Shown here piece after piece: positions 43,477 through 54,400 of a stretch of 64,000 nucleotides of DNA. The stretch is from Bacteroidales bacterium (GTDB lineage: Bacteria; Bacteroidota; Bacteroidia; Bacteroidales; UBA932). The position numbers and the translations under genes are program-made. The first letter of the stretch is position 1. The number at the start of each line of letters is the position of its first letter. The DNA lies in assembly GCA_017427385.1 (NCBI GenBank), contig JAFRSW010000014.1, positions 114,435 through 178,434 on the forward strand. Direction: 5' to 3'. Below the pieces are notes generated by a model. That model saw only the letters and a program-made list of their open reading frames with translations. It was not told where the DNA came from and did not search any database.

Positions 43477-44817
43477 ATGATTGCAACAATTCTCAGCCTG
43501 GTAATGGCATCGGCGCTGGCAACGGCCCCCGCCGACATTAAAGAAGGAATCCAGGGCTATGTGCCCACCGCGGAGGCGGCTGCCGCCAAGGAGCAGTTCC
43601 GCGACGACAAGTTCGGCGTATTCATCCACTGGGGCGTGTATTCGATGCTCGCCCGCGGCGAATGGGTGATGAACGTCGACAAGATCCCTTACAAGGAGTA
43701 CTCCAAACTTCCGGGCGGATTCTATCCGTCGAAGTTCGATGCCGACCGCTGGGTGGCCCAGATCAAGGCATCCGGCGCAAAGTACATCACCATCACCTCC
43801 CGCCACCACGACGGATTCTCGATGTTCGACACCAAGGCGTCCGACTATGATATCATCGACGCATCTCCATTCAAGAGGGACGTGCTGAAGGAACTTGCCG
43901 ACGCCTGCCACCGCCAGGGAATCAAGCTGAACTTCTACTACTCCCTGCTGGACTGGGGCCGCGACGACTATCCCCGCGATCCCGCCATCGCCCATACCGA
44001 TAAGGAAAGGGAGATGTATGCGAAGTACCTGGACTTCATGTGCGCGCAGATTACCGAGCTTCTCACCAATTACGGCCCCATCGGCTGCATCTGGTTCGAC
44101 GGCGACTGGGCAAAGATCAAGAAACCCGAGCCCGGCGAGCAGATCAAGATAGATTTCGACTGGGGATACGAGCGCATCTATAGCCTTATCCACAGCCTGC
44201 AGCCTTCCTGCCTGGTGGGTAACAACCATCACCGCATTCCCATCCCCGGGGAGGATATCCAGATCTTCGAACGCGATATCCCCGGAGAGAATCAGGCCGG
44301 ATATGGCCGCACCAGCCATGTCAGCACCGAACTGGCACTGGAGACCTGCAAGACACTGAACAAGAGCTGGGGATACGACATAAAGGACGAGAACTGGAAG
44401 TCCGTTCCTGAACTCATCCGCATCCTCCTTGCAACCTCCGGCCGCAACGCCAACCTGCTGCTGAACGTCGGCCCCCAGCCGGACGGATGCATTCCCGAAG
44501 AGAGTGTGGTCCGCCTGGCGGAGATGGGCAAGTGGCTGAGTGCCAACGGAGAAACCATCTTCGGCACCCGCGCCACCATGCTAAAGCCCCAGCCCTGGGG
44601 CGTGCTCACCCACAAGGAAGGCCGCATCTATCTCCATGTAATGGAAGCCCCGGAAGGCGGCGTCATCACCCTGCCCTTCAAGCTCAAGGCAAAGAAGGTG
44701 AAGGAGTTTGCCACCGGCACACCTCTCAAATTCAAGAAAGGCAAGAAGGACTTCACCGTCACAGTGCCTTCCGGCATAGACTGTAGCATTGATTACATTA
44801 TTGAAATAGACCTATAG
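43477..44817 (+). CDS. GH29 alpha-L-fucosidase
   Basis: A 446-residue GH29 enzyme with a short hydrophobic N-terminus that may be a signal peptide. Family motifs are FGVFIHWGVYS at about 46-56, TSRHHDGFSMFDT at 107-119, and the nucleophile candidate Asp208 in IWFDGDW. A beta-sandwich follows LLNVGPQPDG. It removes alpha-linked fucose from plant or host glycans. The combination with GH92 and the glutaminase-A-like gene is often seen in loci that process glycoprotein glycans. It lies 1 base after the phosphoesterase gene and 1 base before the next. Confidence 0.92.
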   Translation: MIATILSLVMASALATAPADIKEGIQGYVPTAEAAAAKEQFRDDKFGVFIHWGVYSMLARGEWVMNVDKIPYKEYSKLPGGFYPSKFDADRWVAQIKASGAKYITITSRHHDGFSMFDTKASDYDIIDASPFKRDVLKELADACHRQGIKLNFYYSLLDWGRDDYPRDPAIAHTDKEREMYAKYLDFMCAQITELLTNYGPIGCIWFDGDWAKIKKPEPGEQIKIDFDWGYERIYSLIHSLQPSCLVGNNHHRIPIPGEDIQIFERDIPGENQAGYGRTSHVSTELALETCKTLNKSWGYDIKDENWKSVPELIRILLATSGRNANLLLNVGPQPDGCIPEESVVRLAEMGKWLSANGETIFGTRATMLKPQPWGVLTHKEGRIYLHVMEAPEGGVITLPFKLKAKKVKEFATGTPLKFKKGKKDFTVTVPSGIDCSIDYIIEIDL

Positions 44818-44818
44818 T

Positions 44819-46972
44819 ATGAAAAGGATCATCTTCGGCCTTGCCGCACTCCTGCTCTCGCTTTCTCTGAGGGCAGCGGCACCCCTGAACTACCAGAACG
44901 ACCTTCGCGCACCCGCCTATCCGCTGGTGACTGTGGATCCCTACTTCTCCGTCTGGAGCTTCGCCGATCAGGCGAATGCCGATATGACGCGGCACTGGAC
45001 AGGCCGCAAGCAGCCCATGATTGCCGCTGTGCGCGTGGACGGCGTGACCTACCGTCTTCTCGGCAACGAGGAGCAGCTGCCCGATCCCATGTTCGGCCGC
45101 AAACCGAAAGAGCAGCCGGATGACCCGCTGTATAACCGTCAGGGCAGGGTTGTTTTCGAGAATCCCGCCCTGCAGACCAACGTGAACGTGCTGCCCACAA
45201 GCACCACATATACCTTCGACTGCGGCCCTGTGCGGGTGAAGATGCGCTTCGTGGCACCGTTGCTCCTGGACGACCTTGCCCTGCTCAGCCGCCCGGTCAA
45301 CTATGTGAGCTTCACCGCCACTCCCATCGACAACAAGAAACACTCTGTGGAACTCTATTTCGAGGTCTCTCCGCGTATTGCGGTAGACCTGGATGTGGTG
45401 CCCGTTGTGCTTGAAAACGGCGCCGCCGACGGTGTGAAGTATCTCCGCACCGGCACGCTGGACCAGAAAGTGCTGGAGAAGCGCGGGGACGACGTTCGCA
45501 TCGACTGGGGCTACTTCTACATGGCCCCCGTGTCCGGAAAGGGTACTCTAGCCCTCGTGAAGGGAGAATCCGCCAGGTTGAGCTTCGCATCTTCCGGAAA
45601 GGTGGATGCCAAGATGTTCGGCAAGAGCAAGACCGTCACCTCCGGCAACTTCGTGGATGAAGACGTGGCCCTGGCCTGGTGCTTCGACATGAAGAAGATA
45701 AAGAAGGAGACCGAAGAGGTGCTGATGCTCGCCTACGACGACATCTATTCCATCAAGTTCCTCGGGCAGCAGCTGCGCCCCTACTGGAACGCCGCCGGCA
45801 GCAATTCCATCACCAAGGAGATGGCAAAGGCCGCCAAGGAATGGCCCAAGCTCGGCGACCGGCTGAACGCCTTCGACAACAGCCTCATCCAGGAGGCCAC
45901 CCAGTCCGGAGGAAAGGAGTACGCCGACCTCTGCGCCCTCGCATACAGGCAGGCCGTTTCCGCCCACAAGCTCGTAGCAGGATGGAACAACAACCTGTAT
46001 TTCATCTCCAAGGAGAACTTCTCCAACGGATGCGCCGGCACCGTGGATGTGACCTATCCCTCCATCCCGCTGTTCCTGCGCTATAACACCGAGGTCGCGA
46101 AGGCCCTGCTGAACTTCATATTCGACTATGCCGAGAGCAGCAACTGGAACAAGGTCTGGGCACCCCACGATGTGGGCGTGTATCCCGATGCCTACGGCCA
46201 GCACTATGGCAACTGGATGCCTCTGGAGGAGAGCGGCAACATGCTCCTGCTGACCGCGGCGGTGCTGAAGCAGAGCCCGGACGCAAGCTTCGCGCAGAAG
46301 CACTGGAGCACTTTGACGAAGTGGGCTCTCTATGCCCTCCAGAATGGCCAGGATCCCGAAAATCAGCTCTGCACCGACGACTTCGCCGGCAAGCTGGCGC
46401 ACAATGTGAACCTCTCCGCCAAGTCAATTCTCGCGGTTGCCGCTTATGCAAAGATGGCGCGCAATCTGGGCCGCATAGACGAGGGCAAGGCTTTCCAGGA
46501 ATTCGCCCAGAATATGGCGAACAACTGGAAAGAAAAGGCCTTCGAGGAAGACCACTACCGCCTTACCTTCGATGGCGAAGGAACCTGGAGCCAGAAGTAC
46601 AATCTCGTATGGGATAAGGTGCTGGGACTCAACATCTTCGGCGATGAAGTGGTTAACACCGAGCTCGAATACTACAAGAAGCAGTTCAATCCTTACGGCC
46701 TGCCTCTGGACAGCCGCCGCCAGTATTCCAAGACTGACTGGCAGCTATGGACCGGTGCGATGGCCGGCAGCGTGGATGCTTTCCGCGAGTTCCTGCTGCC
46801 CGTCTACAAGTTCTACAACGAGACTCTGGACCGAGTGCCCCTCGGCGACTGGGTAAATACGGATTATCCCACCTTCAACGCCATGCAGGCGCGCTCCGTG
46901 GTCGGCGGTTTCTTCATGAAACTCTATATTGACCATCCGGTGAGTCCCCTCGCCACTCCCCGCAAGAAGTGA
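44819..46972 (+). CDS. Glutaminase-A-like (DUF4965/DUF5127/DUF1793) secreted protein
   Basis: A 717-residue exported protein (signal peptide about 1-20). It begins with APAYPLVTVDPYFSVWSFAD, the conserved start of the family named after fungal glutaminase GtaA, and continues with a beta-sandwich. It then has an (alpha/alpha)6-like toroid with SNWNKVWAPHDVGVYPDAYG, MPLEESGNMLLL and YNLVWDKVLGLNIF. Many Bacteroidota glycan loci carry such proteins, and their true substrates are mostly not established; a glycosidase-like role is possible. Last gene of the 40785-46972 operon. A hairpin-rich region follows. Confidence 0.82.
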   Translation: MKRIIFGLAALLLSLSLRAAAPLNYQNDLRAPAYPLVTVDPYFSVWSFADQANADMTRHWTGRKQPMIAAVRVDGVTYRLLGNEEQLPDPMFGRKPKEQPDDPLYNRQGRVVFENPALQTNVNVLPTSTTYTFDCGPVRVKMRFVAPLLLDDLALLSRPVNYVSFTATPIDNKKHSVELYFEVSPRIAVDLDVVPVVLENGAADGVKYLRTGTLDQKVLEKRGDDVRIDWGYFYMAPVSGKGTLALVKGESARLSFASSGKVDAKMFGKSKTVTSGNFVDEDVALAWCFDMKKIKKETEEVLMLAYDDIYSIKFLGQQLRPYWNAAGSNSITKEMAKAAKEWPKLGDRLNAFDNSLIQEATQSGGKEYADLCALAYRQAVSAHKLVAGWNNNLYFISKENFSNGCAGTVDVTYPSIPLFLRYNTEVAKALLNFIFDYAESSNWNKVWAPHDVGVYPDAYGQHYGNWMPLEESGNMLLLTAAVLKQSPDASFAQKHWSTLTKWALYALQNGQDPENQLCTDDFAGKLAHNVNLSAKSILAVAAYAKMARNLGRIDEGKAFQEFAQNMANNWKEKAFEEDHYRLTFDGEGTWSQKYNLVWDKVLGLNIFGDEVVNTELEYYKKQFNPYGLPLDSRRQYSKTDWQLWTGAMAGSVDAFREFLLPVYKFYNETLDRVPLGDWVNTDYPTFNAMQARSVVGGFFMKLYIDHPVSPLATPRKK

Positions 46973-46990
46973 TTCCCGCCTTGGCGGCAA

Positions 46991-47064
46991 GCGGGCTTCT
47001 GCCCGCCGCGAAGCGAAAAAATCCCCCTGACAGGGGGTGCAGGGGGTTGAGAGGCCCAACGGGC
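46991..47064. repeat. Cluster of short GC hairpins between convergent genes
   Basis: Three consecutive inverted repeats are packed here: GCGGGC-TTCT-GCCCGC (46991-47006), CCCCCTG-A-CAGGGGG (47023-47037) and GCCC-AAC-GGGC (47054-47064). An AAAAAA tract lies between the first two. It resembles a REP-type or degraded palindromic element. It is not clearly related to the 19121 and 29637 elements. Confidence 0.5.
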
Positions 47065-47065
47065 A

Positions 47066-47103
47066 ATAAATCCGGCTGACTATTCCCAGTCAGCCGGATT
47101 TAT
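47066..47103. terminator. Bidirectional terminator
   Basis: Perfect 16-bp arms ATAAATCCGGCTGACT (47066-47081) and their complement (47088-47103) enclose the loop ATTCCC. The right arm and loop cover the last codons and stop of the esterase gene on the minus strand, and the hairpin serves the plus-strand operon as well. A/T residues flank both sides. Confidence 0.8.
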
Positions 47104-48528
47104 TGGCCAGTCATCAGTCCTGAACGGTCCGGCGGGGATGCCGAAGTTGTTATACAATCCGCCGACGGACCAGTTCCGCCAGCAGTAGCGGACTGCAACG
47201 GGTTCGGGGACGTCGGGGCTCCAGACGACCACCACATTGTTTTTGCGGGAATCGCGGCGGGCCCTGGCGGGATAGAACTTGCGGTCGGGGCCGGCGATCT
47301 CAAAGCCGGAGATATCGGTGCCCATGGGGGAAAGGCCGAGGCTGCCGACCTTCATCTCCACGAAGCCCTTGCCGTCGTGGAACTCCACAATCTTGTAGTA
47401 AGGGGCATAGGCCTCGATGGCATCCATGCCATAATCATTATATAATGCCAGCCAGGCGAGACGCTGGCCCACCTCCTGCTTGCGGCAGGGATGGATGGTG
47501 CCGTATTCGCCTATGTCTACAGTGGTCACGTAGCCCGCGTGCTTCATGCCTTCGACCGACTTTTGCTGGGCTTCGCAGAAGTAACCGCTATGCGTCTTGC
47601 GGCCGTTGTCGTAGGGATAGGGGGCAATCTGCACGCAGTAGAAGGGGGCTTCCGGCACGCAGAAGTCGCTGCGCATCATATCCACGTAGGAGCGCTGGAG
47701 ACGGATGTACTGCTCCGGACGGTCGCGGTTGGATTCGCCCTGATACCATATAATCCCCTTGAAAGTGAAGGGGATAAGGGGAGCGACCTGGCCGTTGTAA
47801 AGCAGGCTGGGTTGATGATATTTATGTTTCACCGGCTTGGTGCCGTCGAGATGCCCAAGGTCGAATTCAGGATAGTCCTTTTCGAGGACCTCCCGCTTCA
47901 CCCAGGTCTCGAGGGTGCTGCCGCCCCAGGAACTCTCGATTATGCCCACGGGGATGTCCAGAACCCCCTGCAGGGCCTCTGCGAAAAAGTATGCTACAGC
48001 GCTGAAGTTGGCTACCGCGTTGGGAGTGTGCTTCTCCCAGACGCCTTCGCAGTCATCGAGAACCGTAACCGAGGACTGCCTCTTTATATGACAGACGCGT
48101 ATCGGGCGCGATGCACGTGCGGTCGTTATGTATTTCATGCCGTCCCGCGCAGGCTGGGAGCCGTATCCCTTAACGGGCATCTCCATGTTGGACTGGCCGG
48201 ATGCGAACCACACCTCGCCAATCAGAACGTCCTTCAGGGTGACTTTCTCTCCGTCGGAGATGGTGATTTCGTAGGGGCCTCCGGCGGCCGGGGTCTGAAC
48301 CTGGACGAGCCACTTGCCGGTTTCGGCATCGGCGGTGGTGCTGACTTTCTTCTTGTCCCATGAGGTCTTTACGGTGACAGTCTTGCCGGGTTCGGCCTTG
48401 CCGAAGATGGCGGCGGAAGTCTGCTGCTGGAGCACCATGTTGCTGCCGATTACGGGAGGGAGGGTGATCTTTGCATTCAGGATGCAGCCGGCCAGTAGAA
48501 GGGCCGCTGCGAGAAGGACTTTTTTCAT
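47080..48528 (-). CDS. Sialate O-acetylesterase-type SGNH esterase
   Basis: A 482-residue predicted lipoprotein (LLLAGC, Cys15). An N-terminal beta-domain (SNMVLQQQTSAAIFGKAEPG) precedes the SGNH-type esterase domain with Ser113 in ASGQSNMEMP, IIWYQGESN in the middle, and a DIGEYGTIHP segment with the likely catalytic Asp/His. Members remove O-acetyl groups from sialic acid or from plant polysaccharides. With no sialidase nearby and pectinases present, deacetylation of plant glycans is equally likely. Its ATG overlaps the stop of the upstream protease gene by four bases. Confidence 0.85.
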   Translation of the reverse strand: MKKVLLAAALLLAGCILNAKITLPPVIGSNMVLQQQTSAAIFGKAEPGKTVTVKTSWDKKKVSTTADAETGKWLVQVQTPAAGGPYEITISDGEKVTLKDVLIGEVWFASGQSNMEMPVKGYGSQPARDGMKYITTARASRPIRVCHIKRQSSVTVLDDCEGVWEKHTPNAVANFSAVAYFFAEALQGVLDIPVGIIESSWGGSTLETWVKREVLEKDYPEFDLGHLDGTKPVKHKYHQPSLLYNGQVAPLIPFTFKGIIWYQGESNRDRPEQYIRLQRSYVDMMRSDFCVPEAPFYCVQIAPYPYDNGRKTHSGYFCEAQQKSVEGMKHAGYVTTVDIGEYGTIHPCRKQEVGQRLAWLALYNDYGMDAIEAYAPYYKIVEFHDGKGFVEMKVGSLGLSPMGTDISGFEIAGPDRKFYPARARRDSRKNNVVVVWSPDVPEPVAVRYCWRNWSVGGLYNNFGIPAGPFRTDDWPINPADWE

Positions 48529-51368
48529 ATCTTGACTATGGTTTGTTTTATCTTTTTATCCGACGAAGAAACGCTGACCGTATACCTGCCGGGGGCGAGG
48601 CCGGAGACGTTTATCATGGCTGGGGAGTAGGGATCGCCCTGGATTTCCTTATTGTAGACGGTTCTGCCGGAGGCGCTGAGTATCAGCACCTTAAGAGTGG
48701 TTTTGTAGAGGCTCTGGATGGTCAGGCGGTCGGTGACGGTAGTGGGGTAGATGTCGGCGACGCTGGCCTCCGGAGTGTGTGCGCTCACGCGGAAAGAAGC
48801 CCTGACAGGGGCGGCGATGCCGTCTGATGCGCAGACCGTAATGCTGCCGGCGCCCGGCCCTTCGGAGCTGATGGTTAGAATCTTTCCGCTCACGCTGGCG
48901 CTGATGCCTTCGGCGGATTCCAGGGCGTATGTAAGTTCATCCTCATCGGGATCGCTGAAGAAACCGGAGAGATCCAGAGTCTTTGGACTGCCGGCGGTAA
49001 TCAATATATCCGGGATGGTGCTTGCCACTGGGCCCGTATTGCCAAGCAGAGTGTACTCTATCAGGGATTCTGCATAGCCTCCGAAACCGTCGGAAACACT
49101 GATGGAGGCGGTGTAAGTGCCGGCCGGGGCGGAATCTCCCCGGACCGTGAGGGTGTAGTGTCCGGAGCCATCGTCTGTCCATGCGGCAGCAGGGGAGCCC
49201 GGGGTGGTGACCACGCTCAGCACGTCCTTGATATCGGCGTCGGTGCAGGTGAAACCGATGGTCCGGACGTCCCTGTATTTCAGCGGAGCGGGGGCGGATC
49301 CTTCCAGGGTGATGACGGGGACGTTGTTGGGGAGGATGTTGTATTGGATGCTGATCTCTTCGGTGATTATGCCGTCGCTGAAGGAGGCTTCAGCCACGTA
49401 TGAGCCCGCCGGAGCGTTGTTTCCGATAATGGTAAGGGTGATGGTGCCGGCGCCGTCGTCTTTCCACTCCCCGGCGGTGGAACCGGCGTTTGTGATTATC
49501 TGCAGAGGATCACCGTCAGGGTCGGAATACTTGATGGTATAGGTCTTTGTGGCATGGTGGTCCAGCATTGCCAGGCCGAAATAGTTATAATCCAAGGCGG
49601 GGCCGCCTATGTTCTTCCTCAGATGCTGCTTGGCGACCGGAGTGCAGTCTGATGTCTGATGCTGCCTGGTGTAATTGACTAAGGTATAGTAATAATCCTT
49701 GTCGAGTTCAAGCCCCGGCACTTCGACGGTGATCTGCTGCCCGGGACTGTATGTGCTGCCGTCAATCGTCCTGGTCGTGACTCCGGAAGGGACGTCGAAG
49801 GGGTTGAAATCCTCCAGTTTGGAGGCGTCTTCGCTGACGGCCAGAACGGTCCTGAAGAAGTTAAGGGGGCCGTATTTTGTGAGCGTCCACTGTATTCCCA
49901 GGGCGTTTTCCGGAGTTTGGAAAGACTGCACATCGGTCGGTGAATGGATTTCGGCGCCGGAGGCATACATGAATGAACCGTAGGCGTCCAGCAACGGGCC
50001 GATATTTCTGGCATGCTTGCCGAGCATCTTGCCATCTGCTCCGTTTATTAGAATCTCGCGCAGCCTGTCGCAGGTGAAGCCCGGGCCTCCGAAATAAGAC
50101 ACTATGAGGGCGGCGACTCCGCAAACCATGGGCGCCGCCTGGGATGTGCCCTGCATCTGGTAGTACACTTGTTCGCTCGAGCGCATTGTGCTGTAAATCT
50201 GCGGATATGTTGTATTGCTGTATCCGCCGTTGGCATTGCCGCCGGGGGCGCATATGTCTACCCAGTCGCCGTAGTTTGTATAGGACGAGCTCTCTCCGGC
50301 AGGGCCGGTGGCGCCCACGGCAAGCACTTTGTCGTACATGGCCGGCTGACATCTGTCCCAGGAGTCGTTTCCGGCAGAGAATACCACCAAACCGCCCTTC
50401 ATGGGACCGGTCTGGTTGCCATTCTTATCTGTTCCGGCGTTCTTGATAAAGTAGTCTATGGCAAGTCTTGTGTAGGTGGATGGCAGCGAGGGCACCAAGG
50501 TTACAGTGTCGTAGACGTGGTGCCAACTGTTGTTGAGGATGACAGCGCCGTGATCGGCCGCCCAGACGATAGCGTTGTAGGTGTTGCCGCTGTCTCCCTT
50601 TATCGCAGCAATTGCCGCGCAATCCAGGATACGCACACCTCCCTTGCCGTTTTTACCTCCGGCGATGCCGCAAACTCCGGTGTTGTTATTGTTGATGGCT
50701 CCGATAATGCCGGCAACGTGGGTAGCGTGGCGCTGGGGCGTAATATGATAAGTATCGGATTCCGAAGCCAGGAAAGACTTGCTGCCGTTCGCTCCCGCGG
50801 GGATGACCACTGCTGACAGGTCGGGATGGTTGTAATCTATGCCGGTGTCTACAACTCCTACAATTACATTACTGCTTCCGGCGGTAAAAGCGTTCCAGAC
50901 GGGAACTACATTAATGTCGGCATCAGCAGCGAATTTGGATAGTAAAGTACCGTCGTTGAAAAGGTGCCACTGGCGGGCGCGGTTAGGGTCGTTGAATGGG
51001 ATGGCGTCAGTCTTGAATTCCGGCTCTTTTTCCACTCTGAGGATGCCTGGAAGGCCTTCCAGCCCTTCCGCCGCCTTTGTGGCAGGAACACCGTCAGCAC
51101 AGGCGAAATACCAGCGGTGAAGGCCGGCTTCGCGGTGCCTCTCCTCGAACTCTCCGGCGTCGGGGAAGACGCGCTCGAAGGAATATCCGGCCGGAATTGA
51201 ATCGAAAGTGTCGGAAACCTCAACTATTACCCTGTCGGACTGGGCGAAAACGCGCGAAATCGGGTGAGAATTTTGATCATTTTTCAAAGTACTATACTCA
51301 TCCTTTAAAGCGCAGCCACAAATTAACGTGGTTGCAGCAAATAAAGTGATAAACGCGCGTGCGAACAT
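48525..51368 (-). CDS. S8 subtilisin-like protease with type IX secretion tail
   Basis: A 947-residue exported serine protease. The catalytic triad is Asp174 (GVVDTGIDYNHPDL), His217 (RHATHVAG, with the usual HGTH reading HATH) and Ser409 (GTSQAAPM); the oxyanion Asn is in SAGND. About residues 590-870 are repeated cadherin/Ig-like modules (DPDGDPLQI, DPDEDELTY). The last 75 residues (IYPTTVTDRLTIQS to IVKI) look like a type A C-terminal sorting domain of the type IX system. The N-terminus also has a Cys-rich end (LICGCALKD) that could be read as a lipobox, an odd combination. First gene of the operon with the esterase. Confidence 0.88.
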   Translation of the reverse strand: MFARAFITLFAATTLICGCALKDEYSTLKNDQNSHPISRVFAQSDRVIVEVSDTFDSIPAGYSFERVFPDAGEFEERHREAGLHRWYFACADGVPATKAAEGLEGLPGILRVEKEPEFKTDAIPFNDPNRARQWHLFNDGTLLSKFAADADINVVPVWNAFTAGSSNVIVGVVDTGIDYNHPDLSAVVIPAGANGSKSFLASESDTYHITPQRHATHVAGIIGAINNNNTGVCGIAGGKNGKGGVRILDCAAIAAIKGDSGNTYNAIVWAADHGAVILNNSWHHVYDTVTLVPSLPSTYTRLAIDYFIKNAGTDKNGNQTGPMKGGLVVFSAGNDSWDRCQPAMYDKVLAVGATGPAGESSSYTNYGDWVDICAPGGNANGGYSNTTYPQIYSTMRSSEQVYYQMQGTSQAAPMVCGVAALIVSYFGGPGFTCDRLREILINGADGKMLGKHARNIGPLLDAYGSFMYASGAEIHSPTDVQSFQTPENALGIQWTLTKYGPLNFFRTVLAVSEDASKLEDFNPFDVPSGVTTRTIDGSTYSPGQQITVEVPGLELDKDYYYTLVNYTRQHQTSDCTPVAKQHLRKNIGGPALDYNYFGLAMLDHHATKTYTIKYSDPDGDPLQIITNAGSTAGEWKDDGAGTITLTIIGNNAPAGSYVAEASFSDGIITEEISIQYNILPNNVPVITLEGSAPAPLKYRDVRTIGFTCTDADIKDVLSVVTTPGSPAAAWTDDGSGHYTLTVRGDSAPAGTYTASISVSDGFGGYAESLIEYTLLGNTGPVASTIPDILITAGSPKTLDLSGFFSDPDEDELTYALESAEGISASVSGKILTISSEGPGAGSITVCASDGIAAPVRASFRVSAHTPEASVADIYPTTVTDRLTIQSLYKTTLKVLILSASGRTVYNKEIQGDPYSPAMINVSGLAPGRYTVSVSSSDKKIKQTIVKI

Positions 51369-51394
51369 TGTCGAAAAATGCTTATATTAGCCCG

Positions 51395-51402
51395 TATATT
51401 TG
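51395..51402 (+). promoter_or_regulatory. -7 box of SusC/SusD operon 2
   Basis: TATATTTG matches TAnnTTTG exactly, 52 bases before the SusC ATG at 51455. A TTG at 51368-51370 is slightly too far (24-base spacer) to be a good -33. Confidence 0.5.
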
Positions 51403-51454
51403 CAAAAATGCATAAAAAGTGGATAACCACCAAATCAAGTTTAGTTACTAGTTT

Positions 51455-54400
51455 ATGACCAAGAGATTTCTCTTAACCGTCTTTACTCTATTGCTGCTGC
51501 CTCTCGCACTTATGGCGCAGAGCCGCAAGGTGCAGGGCGTGGTATTCGAAGACGAGACAGGGCAGCCGCTCCCGGGAGCCACGGTGTCGATCGAAGGCAC
51601 TACCCGCGGTGCAATTGCCGACCTTGACGGTTCGTTCGAGATCAACAACGTCAAACCTACGGACAAACTCAAAGTCGAGTTTGCTGGAAAGGAGACGTTG
51701 ATTGTGCCGGTGAACGACCAGAAGAATTTCATGTTCAAGCTGAAGGATCAGGCCAACGAACTGGAGGGAACCACAATCGTCGCTTTCGGTACACAGAAGA
51801 AAGAAAGCGTCATCGGTTCCATTTCCACCATCGATGTGGCAACGCTGAAAGTGCCTTCCAGCAACCTTACAACCGCACTTGCGGGTAACGTTGCCGGTGT
51901 TATTGCCTACCAGCGTTCCGGTGAGCCCGGACAGGACAACGCAGACTTCTTCGTTCGAGGCATCACGACTTTCGGTGCCAATACAAGCCCGCTAATCCTG
52001 ATTGACAATATTGAGCTTACTGCAACGGACCTCGCCCGTCTTCAGCCGGATGATATCGCTAGCTTCTCCATCATGAAGGATGCTACTGCAACCGCCCTCT
52101 ATGGCGCCCGCGGTGCAAACGGTGTTATCTATGTGACTACCAAACGCGGCCAGGAAGGCCCGGCAAACATATTCGCCCGTGTTGAGTCTTCGATCTCTGA
52201 GCCTACCCGCAATATTGAACTTGCGGATCCTGTTACTTATATGAAGGCTTTCAATGAGGCCATTTCCACCCGTGACCCTCTCGGTGAGCTGAAGTATAGC
52301 TACGACAAGATTGAGCAGACCGGCAAGCCCGGTGCAAACCGCATAATCTACCCCGCCAACGACTGGTACGACATGCTCTTCAAGAAGCGCGCTACCAGCT
52401 ACCGTGCCAATGTTTCGGCCAAAGGTGGCGGAAAGGTGGCCCGCTATTATGTTGCAGGCGCCTTCACGGAAGATACCGGTATCCTCAAAGTTGATAAGCG
52501 CAACAGCTTCAACAACAACATCGACCAGAAGACCTACACCCTGCGTTCCAACGTAGATATCAACATTACCTCCACTACCAAGCTGGCGGTCCGCCTCACC
52601 GGTAACTTTACCGACTACACAGGCCCGCTGAATGGTGGTGACGCTGTCTACAAGCAGGTGGTGCACTCCGATCCCGTGCTCTTCCCGGCATATTATCCCG
52701 CCGACGATGACCACGTGGGCATTCAGCACATCATGTTCGGCAACTACGATACCGGCAATTATTCGAACCCTTATGCTGATCTTGTCCGTGGTTACAGGGA
52801 TACCCAGCGTTCTCAGATGATCGCGGCTGTGGAGCTGAACCAGGACCTGGACTTCATCACGAAGGGGCTGAAGTTTATGAGTTTGTTTAACCTTACCAGA
52901 CTTTCCTTCTGGCAGGTCAACCGTTTCTTCTCGCCTTATTGGTATACCCTCGACAGGTATGATTCTTATACCGGAGAGTATCATATCCAGCGTATCAATG
53001 ATACGGGTACCGATTATCTCCAGTACAACGAAGGGGATAAGACCATCACGAATACAATGTATTCCGAAAGCCGTCTGAATTATGCCCGAGAGTTCGGCCG
53101 CAGCGATGTTACCGGCCTTCTGGTTCTTACGGCGCGCGAACAGCAGAATGCAAACGCAGGTTCTCTGCAGCTTTCCCTGCCTTCCCGCAACGCCGGTCTT
53201 TCCGGGCGTTTCACCTACGGTTGGGACAAGAAATACTTCGCTGAATTCAACTTCGGTTACAACGGTTCCGAGCGTTTCCATGAGAGCCACCGCTGGGGTT
53301 TCTTCCCTTCTGCAGGTGCGGCTTGGGTGATTTCCAACGAGAAATGGTTCAAACCCCTCACCAAGTATGTGCATAATCTGAAACTGCGTGCATCTTATGG
53401 TCTGGTAGGTAACGATAATATCGGGTCGTCTTCGAACCGCTTCTATTATCTGTCACAGACCAATATGAGCACTTCTTCCCGTGCCTCTTATTTTGGTGAC
53501 ATGCGACAGACATCCTATAATGGCATCAGTATTTCGCGCTATGCAAATGAGGCCATCACCTGGGAAAAGTCGTACAAGACAAACTACGCCGTTGAACTTG
53601 GCCTGTTTAAGAAACTGGACGTCATTGCTGAGTACTTTACGGAGCATCGCACCGATATTTTCATGACCCGTGCAGATGTGCCTGAAACTATGGGCCTTGA
53701 GGCCGGCATTTCTGCAAATATCGGTGAAGCCAAGGCTCATGGTGTAGATATTCAGGCAGACTACAAGCAGGTGATTAACAAGGATTTCTGGATGTCCGGT
53801 CGCGGCAACTTCACATATTCGACCAGTAAATATCTGGTTTATGAAGAGCCGCAGTACAAGGAACCCTGGCGTATGCACGCCGGTTATTCCCTCAAGCAGA
53901 CATGGGGATACATAGCCGAGCGTCTCTTTATCGACGACGAAGAAGCCGCCAACTCTCCTTCACAGACTTCTTTCGGCAGCCAGTACGGTGGCGGTGACAT
54001 CAAGTACACCGATGTGAACGGAGACGGTGTCATCACCGAAGCGGACATGGTTCCTATAGGACTGCCTACGTCACCTGAAATAATCTACGGCTTCGGTTAT
54101 TCCCTTGGCTACCGCGGATTTGACTTCTCCATCTTCTTCCAGGGTCTTGCAAATGAGTCTTTCTGGATTGATGCTTCCACTAATTACAACCCCAGTAAGA
54201 ATATTGCCGGTACGGCCCCGTTCGTAAACAACACCCAACTGCTGAAGGCGTATGCCGACAGCCACTGGAGTGAGGACAACCGCGACATCTACGCCCTGTG
54301 GCCCCGCTACAGCGCCTATTCTAACTATAATAACTCTGCTGTAAGCACCTGGTGGATGCGCGATGGCGCATTCCTCCGCCTCAAGCAGTTGGAGTTTGGA

